DNA from: Streptomyces sp. NRRL S-118
GTDB lineage: Bacteria; Actinomycetota; Actinomycetes; Streptomycetales; Streptomycetaceae
DNA length: 64,000 bases
Direction: 5' to 3'
NCBI RefSeq assembly: GCF_000716335.1
Contig: NZ_KL591011.1
Location: 84,411 to 148,410 of the forward strand
This document shows, piece after piece, positions 59,460-64,000 of the stretch. The translations under genes were made by a program, and so were the position numbers. Positions within the stretch are counted from its first letter, which is position 1, and each line of letters starts with the position of its first letter. The notes under the pieces were generated by a model. The model ran no database searches and was not told where the DNA came from. It saw only the letters and a list, made by a program, of their open reading frames with translations.

Positions 59460-60581
59460 TCAGGGGGATGGAGCCAGCGCGGCGCGTCCGGCGTCGATGA
59501 GCTGGCGGGCGCGCGGGAAGTCGCGCAGTTGCTCCTCCAGCAGGTCGAGGCCCGGCACGAGGGACCGGGCGGGCACGCCGCGGGCGGTGAGGACGCCGGC
59601 GGTCCAGACGAGGAAGTCGGTGAAGACCTCGGGGGCGTCGACGTACAGGGCGGCGGTCAGGAAGTCGACGATGTGGGCGAGGTCCTCCGCGGTGCGCTCG
59701 CGCTGCTCCTCGGTGCAGGCCGTCATGGCGGAGAAGTGCTGCTCCAGGCGCTGGAAGGTGTCGCGCACCAGGCGGGTGGAGGCCCGGGAGACCAGGGTGT
59801 ACTCCTGGTCGGCCAGGTGCGGCAGGTCGTCGCTCGCCTGATGAGCGGGGCCCGGCCGGGTGAGGGACCCGCCGGCGAGCCGGGTCGCGGCGGCGCGGGC
59901 GTCGGGCGCCCAGGCGTCGGCGCCCAGCAGGCGGGCGTACCGGCCGTCGGCGCCGAAGGCCCGGCCGCCGGCCATGACGGGGGTTCCGGTGGCCTGGACG
60001 GCGGTGATCGCGTTGTGGGCCAGGGGCAGGCGGGTGGGCAGGGAGCTGGACAGGCAGACCGCGTCCGGTCCGGTGCGGTGGATGTGGCCGATGAGGTGGG
60101 CGGTGGGGACCTGCGCGCCGAGGTGGTGGACCTGCCAGCCGCGCAGCCGCAGTGTCTCGGAGAGCAGGCGCGCGGGCAGGGCGTGCCACTCCTGGTCCAC
60201 GCAGGCGACGGTGATCCGGCCGCGCGGGACGGTGGGTCTGTCCGCCGGCAGGATGGCGATGATGCGGTCGCTGATGGCGGTGGCGACGTGTTCGTCGGCC
60301 ACGCTCATGCGGTTGGCGGCCCATTCCGTGCCGACTCTGTGCTGGACGGCCCCGATGACGTCCAGCAGCACGGTCTCCGCGTCCAGCCCGGCCGCCAGGG
60401 CGTCGGCGACGACGTCGCCGGCCGCGTACGCGTCCGCGGCCCGGACGGCGACCCAGAGTTTGTCCGCCCATTGCCCGGTGTGCTCTGCCTGCTCGGTGTG
60501 CTCGTCGTTGCGGGGCGGGACGGGGCGGGCGCCGGCGCCGCGGCCGGGCTCCCCCGCGGTGCCGGGGACGTGGGTGGTCAT
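59460..60581 (-). CDS. Cobalamin-binding (B12-2 + B12-binding) sensor, CarH photoreceptor-like, with helical C-terminal domain
   Basis: 373 residues without a DNA-binding domain. Residues about 35-112 are the four-helix B12-2 cap with W87-x9-E97-H98, the W-x9-EH signature of CarH/LitR AdoCbl photoreceptors. Residues about 121-225 are the Rossmann-like cobalamin domain with E131-x-H133 (His as lower ligand) and VMAGGRAFG. The last 130 residues are an all-helical domain of unknown family. The ATG at 60581 overlaps the phosphatase stop (ATGA). I infer a light or cobalamin input to the flanking phosphatase and STAS protein. Confidence 0.85.
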   Translation of the reverse strand: MTTHVPGTAGEPGRGAGARPVPPRNDEHTEQAEHTGQWADKLWVAVRAADAYAAGDVVADALAAGLDAETVLLDVIGAVQHRVGTEWAANRMSVADEHVATAISDRIIAILPADRPTVPRGRITVACVDQEWHALPARLLSETLRLRGWQVHHLGAQVPTAHLIGHIHRTGPDAVCLSSSLPTRLPLAHNAITAVQATGTPVMAGGRAFGADGRYARLLGADAWAPDARAAATRLAGGSLTRPGPAHQASDDLPHLADQEYTLVSRASTRLVRDTFQRLEQHFSAMTACTEEQRERTAEDLAHIVDFLTAALYVDAPEVFTDFLVWTAGVLTARGVPARSLVPGLDLLEEQLRDFPRARQLIDAGRAALAPSP

Positions 60582-62197
60582 GCCGTGTACCTGCCCCTGG
60601 TTCGCCCGTCCACCGCACTGAGATGGGCACCGCGGGGTGCGGTGATGGCCATGACGGCGATGTCGTCGTGCCGTCCGCCGCCGATCCACTGCGAGGTGAG
60701 CATCTGGATGCGCTCGACGACCGCCTGCGCGGGCATGCCGGCGCATTCGGCCGCTGCGCGCTTGAGGCGCTGTTCCCCGAAGAAGGTGTCGCCCAGCGGG
60801 CCGCCCCTGGCCTCGGTGACGCCGTCGGTGTACAGGAGGCACGTCTCCCCGGGGGCGAGCCGGACGCGGGAGGTACGGGAGGTGATGGTGGGCATGACCC
60901 CGATCAGTGTCCCGCCGGTGTCGGCTTCCTCGACGCTTCCGTCACGGCGGACGATCAGCGGGGCGGGATGCCCGGCGGAGGTCAGCCGGAGCACGACGTC
61001 GCGCTCCTCACGGCGCACGGAAGCGAGGACGAGGGTGGCGAAGCGGGTGTGGTGGCTGGTGCGCATGGCGTTGTTCAGCAGGCGCAGCAGTCCGGCGTGG
61101 TCGCCGGCCAGGGGCAGCAGGGCGTGCAGCGTGTTGCGGATCTTGCCGGTGAGGACCGCGGCTTCCAGTCCCTTGCCGGCCACGTCCCCCAGTACGGCGA
61201 GGGTCTCGGGGAAGCCGTCACCGGGCGGGTGCACGTCGTAGAAGTCACCGCCGACGCGCTCGGTGTTCCCGCTGGGCCGGTATCCGCCCGCGAACTCCAC
61301 TCCTTCCACCTGCCGCAGGGTGGGCGGCAGGAGTTCCCGCATGAGGATGTCGGAGATCGTGTTCTGCTCCGCGTACAGGCGCGCGGCCGACATCGCCGCG
61401 CCGGCCCGGGCGGCGAACAGCCCGGCCAGCGTCTCCTCGGCGTCGGTGAAGGCGGCCTGCTGCGCCCGGCGCAGCAGGATCAGCGCACCTGCCGGTACGC
61501 CGTGGCCCGGAAGCGGGGTGATCGCCAGCGAACCGACCGCGCCGAACCCCTCGGGGACAGCCCAGTCGGGAGCGGAGGCGGGGTCCATCCACCGCGACGG
61601 CACCGGAGGGAAGCCCCGCAGGGCCTCGGCCAGGCCGGGCATGGCATCGGGCGCCACGGCGACCGCGTCATGGGAGACGGTGCCACGGTGGTCGCAGAGG
61701 ACCACCGGCAGCTTCCCGGTCGCGGTGGGGGCGATGACCAGCGCGGCATCAGCCAGGTGCTCGGTGGCCAGACAGGCGGTGACCTCCATGCAGCGGTCCA
61801 GGTTCAGCGAGGCGAGCAGGGCGGTGGACGCCGCGGTGAGGAACTGCATGCGCCCGCGTTCGGCCTCGAGTTCCTGCACGGCCGACCGGTGGTCGGTCTC
61901 CTCCACCAGCCACCACGCCGTGGCGCCGCCCGCCAGGGCGGACGGATGCGCCGAGAAGTAGCGGTGGCCCACCGCACCGGTGACGGGGCGGGGGTGAGCG
62001 GCGCTGCCGGCGCCGGCGAGCCAGGCAGGAGACGGCAGCGTCCGGCCGGGGCAGGCGGCGGGCAGAAGGGCGCCGGCCGCACCGTTGAGGTCCACCACGC
62101 GTCCGTCCGCGTCCATGACCACCACCGGATACGGGGCGGTGTGGGCGGTCACCGTGGCGAGAACGCCGGTCCGGGAGCCGGCCGGGGAAGAAGTCAT
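60578..62197 (-). CDS. PAS-GAF-SpoIIE (PP2C) phosphatase, RsbU type
   Basis: 539 residues. An N-terminal PAS-like domain (about 15-110, VVVMDADGRVVDLNGAAGAL) precedes a helix and GAF domain (about 115-285), then the SpoIIE/PP2C domain (about 310-535). That domain has metal ligands in RVGGDFYDVH, GDVAGKGLEAAVLTG, LLYTDGVTEAR and GGRHDDIAVMAI. It should dephosphorylate the STAS protein encoded two genes downstream. The two sensory domains lack visible cofactor cysteines. It begins the operon; an 8-bp hairpin lies upstream. Confidence 0.94.
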   Translation of the reverse strand: MTSSPAGSRTGVLATVTAHTAPYPVVVMDADGRVVDLNGAAGALLPAACPGRTLPSPAWLAGAGSAAHPRPVTGAVGHRYFSAHPSALAGGATAWWLVEETDHRSAVQELEAERGRMQFLTAASTALLASLNLDRCMEVTACLATEHLADAALVIAPTATGKLPVVLCDHRGTVSHDAVAVAPDAMPGLAEALRGFPPVPSRWMDPASAPDWAVPEGFGAVGSLAITPLPGHGVPAGALILLRRAQQAAFTDAEETLAGLFAARAGAAMSAARLYAEQNTISDILMRELLPPTLRQVEGVEFAGGYRPSGNTERVGGDFYDVHPPGDGFPETLAVLGDVAGKGLEAAVLTGKIRNTLHALLPLAGDHAGLLRLLNNAMRTSHHTRFATLVLASVRREERDVVLRLTSAGHPAPLIVRRDGSVEEADTGGTLIGVMPTITSRTSRVRLAPGETCLLYTDGVTEARGGPLGDTFFGEQRLKRAAAECAGMPAQAVVERIQMLTSQWIGGGRHDDIAVMAITAPRGAHLSAVDGRTRGRYTA

Positions 62198-62245
62198 GCG
62201 ACGGGACCCCTACGCGTGGACCCTCACCTCACTCAGCGAAGAACA

Positions 62246-62267
62246 ACGGTTGCCGGAGAGCAACCGT
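62246..62267. promoter_or_regulatory. Inverted repeat upstream of the SpoIIE operon
   Basis: ACGGTTGC (62246-62253) and GCAACCGT (62260-62267) are perfect 8-bp arms around 6 bp, about 50-70 bp before the phosphatase start. On the minus strand the stem is followed by TTGTTCTT, so it could be an attenuator as well as an operator. Confidence 0.5.
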
Positions 62268-62608
62268 CCCGCAGGCCGGTGACCCCACGCAACCACCCGG
62301 GCCCGCTCCCGCCGCGGCGGGACGCCGCGACGACGTGCGCCTGCCCCCGGAACACAGGGGAATCGCCCCCTTCCGACCGCCAGGGAGCAAGCCCAACATT
62401 CACACGTCGTCCACATGGCGCACAGCGCCGAGCGACGGCCCACGGGCCCGCGGACCGGCGGTGGTGCCGCGCCGCGCGACGGCCGCCCGGGAAGCGTCTA
62501 CCTGAGGGGCTTCTTAGCGCTTCCTTAAACGCAGCATAAGGATCACCGCCGGCCGCCCCGGGCTGGCGAATTCGGGCTTCCGGCGGGCTAGTTTGCTGGT
62601 CACCGGGG

Positions 62609-62624
62609 CTGGTCCGGACCGTCG
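62609..62624. promoter_or_regulatory. DasR-like (dre) palindrome upstream of the LPMO
   Basis: TGGTCCGGACCG matches the dre core TGGTCTAGACCA at 9 of 12 positions and contains the perfect palindrome GGTCCGGACC. DasR represses chitin-use genes in Streptomyces, which fits a chitin-active LPMO, but the central bases differ. Confidence 0.35.
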
Positions 62625-62712
62625 GTGCCGAAGCCGGGGGGCTGCGCCGCCCGTCCTGACTCCGGTCCCGCAACCCCCCACCCTGCACTTCCCGTCGAAG
62701 GAGAACGCCATC

Positions 62713-63747
62713 ATGACCGCTCGCCGCACGGCAGCCGCCGCCGTCGCCCTGGGTATCGCGCCGCTCGCGCTGACCGGACTGGCCGCCGCTCCGGCCGCCG
62801 CGCACGGGACGATGACGGACCCCGTCAGCCGGGTGTCCGCCTGTTACGCCGAGGGACCCGAGAGCCCCGACTCGGCGGCCTGCAAGGCGGCGCTGGCGGC
62901 CAGCGGCCCGCAGGCGTTCTACGACTGGAACGAGGTCAACATCGCCAACGCCGCGGGCAAGCACCAGCAGTTGATCCCGGACGGCAAGCTGTGCAGTGCG
63001 AACCGCGACAAGTACAAGGGGCTCGACCTGCCGCGCGGTGACTGGCCGTCCTCGCCGCTCGCGGCCGGCAAGCACACCTTCCGCTACAAGGCGACCGCGC
63101 CGCACAAGGGTTCCTTCGAGCTGTACCTCACGAAGGACGGTTACGACCCGTCCAAGCCGCTGAAGTGGTCGGACCTGGAGGCGAAGCCGTTCGCGAAGGT
63201 CACCGACCCGAAGCTGGAGAACGGGGCGTACGTCTTCGACGGTGTCGTCCCGGCGCGGTCCGGCCGCCACCTGGTCTACTCGATCTGGCAGCGCTCCGAC
63301 TCGCCCGAGGCGTTCTACACCTGCTCCGACGTGGTCTTTGGCAAGGACGACGGGCAGGCGGGCGGCGCCCCCGCGCCGACCGCGTCGGCCCCCAGCGACG
63401 AGCAGATCGCGGACGGCGCGGACGAGTCGACGGTGGACCACGGCGGCCACGGCGGTGACGACCACACCGAGCAGCCGTCGCAGGGCGGGGCGGCCGCGGC
63501 CGGCCAGGAGGCGGCCGAGCCGCTGCGGGACACGGGCACCACCGGGGCGAACGCGCCCGCGGCGAACGGTGCGGGCACCCCGGCACCCGCCGCGGCGGCG
63601 GCCGGTGACAACCTCGCGGAGACCGGTGGCAGCGGCGTGACGCCGTACGTCGCGGCCGGTGGCGCGGCCGTCCTGGCGGCCGGTGCCGCGCTGCTGTTCG
63701 GCACGGCGCGCCGCAGGTCCGCCGCGGCGGGGCGGCACGGCCGCTGA
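62713..63747 (+). CDS. AA10 lytic polysaccharide monooxygenase with LAXTG wall-sorting signal
   Basis: 344 residues. A signal peptide (residues 1-30) is cleaved before His31, which becomes the N-terminal copper ligand of the histidine brace. HGTMTDPVSRVSACY, DWNEVNIANAAGKHQQLIPDG and the second His in ATAPHKGSFELYLT are typical of chitin/cellulose-active AA10 enzymes. A flexible Ala/Gly/Asp stalk (with HGGHGGDDH) leads to LAETG, a membrane helix and RRR, the class E sortase signal. The enzyme is therefore displayed on the cell wall. AAGGAG lies 10 nt before the ATG. Confidence 0.94.
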   Translation: MTARRTAAAAVALGIAPLALTGLAAAPAAAHGTMTDPVSRVSACYAEGPESPDSAACKAALAASGPQAFYDWNEVNIANAAGKHQQLIPDGKLCSANRDKYKGLDLPRGDWPSSPLAAGKHTFRYKATAPHKGSFELYLTKDGYDPSKPLKWSDLEAKPFAKVTDPKLENGAYVFDGVVPARSGRHLVYSIWQRSDSPEAFYTCSDVVFGKDDGQAGGAPAPTASAPSDEQIADGADESTVDHGGHGGDDHTEQPSQGGAAAAGQEAAEPLRDTGTTGANAPAANGAGTPAPAAAAAGDNLAETGGSGVTPYVAAGGAAVLAAGAALLFGTARRRSAAAGRHGR

Positions 63748-63757
63748 CGACCGGCGG

Positions 63758-63789
63758 TGCCGGGGTCCGCGCGGAGGCGGGCCCCGGCA
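63758..63789. terminator. Bidirectional terminator between LPMO and lipase
   Basis: TGCCGGGG (63758-63765) pairs with CCCCGGCA (63782-63789). The stem extends inward through a G-T wobble and CCGC/GCGG, about 13 bp in all around a 6-nt loop. Confidence 0.75.
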
Positions 63790-63818
63790 TCGTCATGCCG
63801 GATGGACGCGGCGGTCCG

Positions 63819-64000
63819 TCAGCCGACGACCGAGGCGCACGTCGTCGGTGTCGCGTGCGCCGGGTCCAGCGCGTTGACGACCTCGTGGTACGCGACGCGG
63901 TCGATCAGCCCGATCGCCACGTGCTCGGAGAGGTCCAGCGGGCACAGGTCCTGCAGCAGCACGTTGCGGACGCCGGGGCCGTCGAGGAACTGCGAGCGGT
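63819..64000 (-). CDS. Secreted lipase (alpha/beta hydrolase), C-terminal part only
   Basis: The right edge cuts this gene; about 60 C-terminal residues are visible. They read SQFLDGPGVRNVLLQDLCP, LDLSEHVAIGLIDRVAYHEV, then an ending with a second cysteine (PTTCASVVG). This matches the end of secreted Streptomyces triacylglycerol lipases, where the catalytic His lies in the SEHVAIG segment and the two cysteines form a disulfide. It is convergent with the LPMO gene across a terminator. The catalytic serine and signal peptide lie outside the window. Confidence 0.8.
   Translation of the reverse strand, partial: RSQFLDGPGVRNVLLQDLCPLDLSEHVAIGLIDRVAYHEVVNALDPAHATPTTCASVVG

Larger units (their letters stand above)
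62198..62712. other. Divergent intergenic region (SpoIIE phosphatase / LPMO)
   Basis: 515 bp holding an inverted repeat near the phosphatase (62246-62267), an AT-rich patch at 62510-62545 with a 7-bp hairpin (62490-62524), and a DasR-like palindrome (62609-62624) before the LPMO. No gene or RNA was recognised and no cobalamin riboswitch B12-box was seen. Confidence 0.55.

Noticed and set aside
62198..62460. Cobalamin riboswitch ahead of the B12-binding operon
   Set aside because: No B12-box (GCCACTG-type) or matching stem set is visible; only a short 8-bp hairpin was found.
62513..62527. CTTAGCGCTTCCTTA, a 12/15 match to the maoC/TetR operator in reverse
   Set aside because: It differs at three positions, lies in an AT-rich patch far from either gene, and is better explained by a local 7-bp hairpin.

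Overview
The window looks like a stretch of a Streptomyces chromosome. It has very high GC with strong third-position GC, frequent GTG starts, 1-4 bp stop/start overlaps inside operons, a TipA-type MerR regulator with its typical promoter, an LAXTG (class E sortase) cell-wall signal, and many TetR-controlled CoA-ester catabolism genes. No rRNA, tRNA, CRISPR array, IS element or prophage gene was seen.

Layout. 1-9 kb: glucarate dehydratase; a kinase/acyl-CoA dehydrogenase pair of the ACAD10/11 (LvaA/LvaC) type; an SDR - acyl-CoA ligase - TetR operon; a NamZ-type exo-muramidase. 9-18 kb: a zinc-ribbon protein of unknown function, a BKACE enzyme, a DraRnl-type RNA ligase, Hsp20 with DUF2267, SoxR, MaoC, TetR, acyl-CoA dehydrogenase and TetR. 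18-30 kb: ArsR regulator and a frame-disrupted EamA transporter, MHS-type MFS transporter, alcohol and aldehyde dehydrogenases, CitMHS citrate transporter followed by an MFS/DUF3574 chimera, molybdopterin oxidoreductase and TetR. 29-33 kb: an operon of beta-helix protein, cupredoxin-like lipoprotein and polytopic membrane protein, with an 18-bp tandem repeat that breaks the frame. 33-41 kb: hmgA and GntR, an orphan type ISP C-terminal domain, and a TetR/ABC exporter/CoA-transferase block. 41-55 kb: Ser/Thr kinase, secreted SGNH lipase, a GT2-GT2-deacetylase operon, an AAA ATPase, an ECF sigma factor with a CU044_5270 protein, a glyoxalase/TipA-like regulator pair, and acetyltransferases. 55-64 kb: tctCBA with an orphan CitB-type response regulator, a SpoIIE phosphatase - B12-binding - STAS operon, a wall-anchored AA10 LPMO, and the C-terminal end of a secreted lipase.

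How the genes work together. The clearest higher-order pattern is operator grammar. Four unrelated operators each recur two to four times and link separated genes into small TetR regulons. (1) An 18-bp palindrome close to ATACCGACCGGTCGGTAT occurs at 1413, 6913, 20951 and 28211. It ties together the hydroxyacyl-CoA kinase/dehydrogenase pair, the SDR-ligase-TetR operon, a carboxylate transporter and a molybdoenzyme. (2) AACTA-N7-TAGTT occurs at 17028 and 23835 (acyl-CoA dehydrogenase/TetR and aldehyde dehydrogenase). (3) TGAGCAAGCGCTTAG occurs at 14173 and 15453 (MaoC and its TetR). (4) TACGTAC-N3-GTACGTA occurs at 37663, 37706 and 39476 (TetR, ABC exporter, CoA-transferase).

The most unusual system is the operon at 59065-62197. 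A PAS-GAF-SpoIIE phosphatase and a STAS protein flank a cobalamin-binding protein that carries the W-x9-EH signature of CarH-type AdoCbl photoreceptors but has no DNA-binding domain. This suggests a B12/light-responsive partner switch. Three broken or rearranged genes also deserve attention: the MFS/DUF3574 fusion (23889-24416), the EamA N-terminus (about 18683), and the repeat frameshift (31329-31345).
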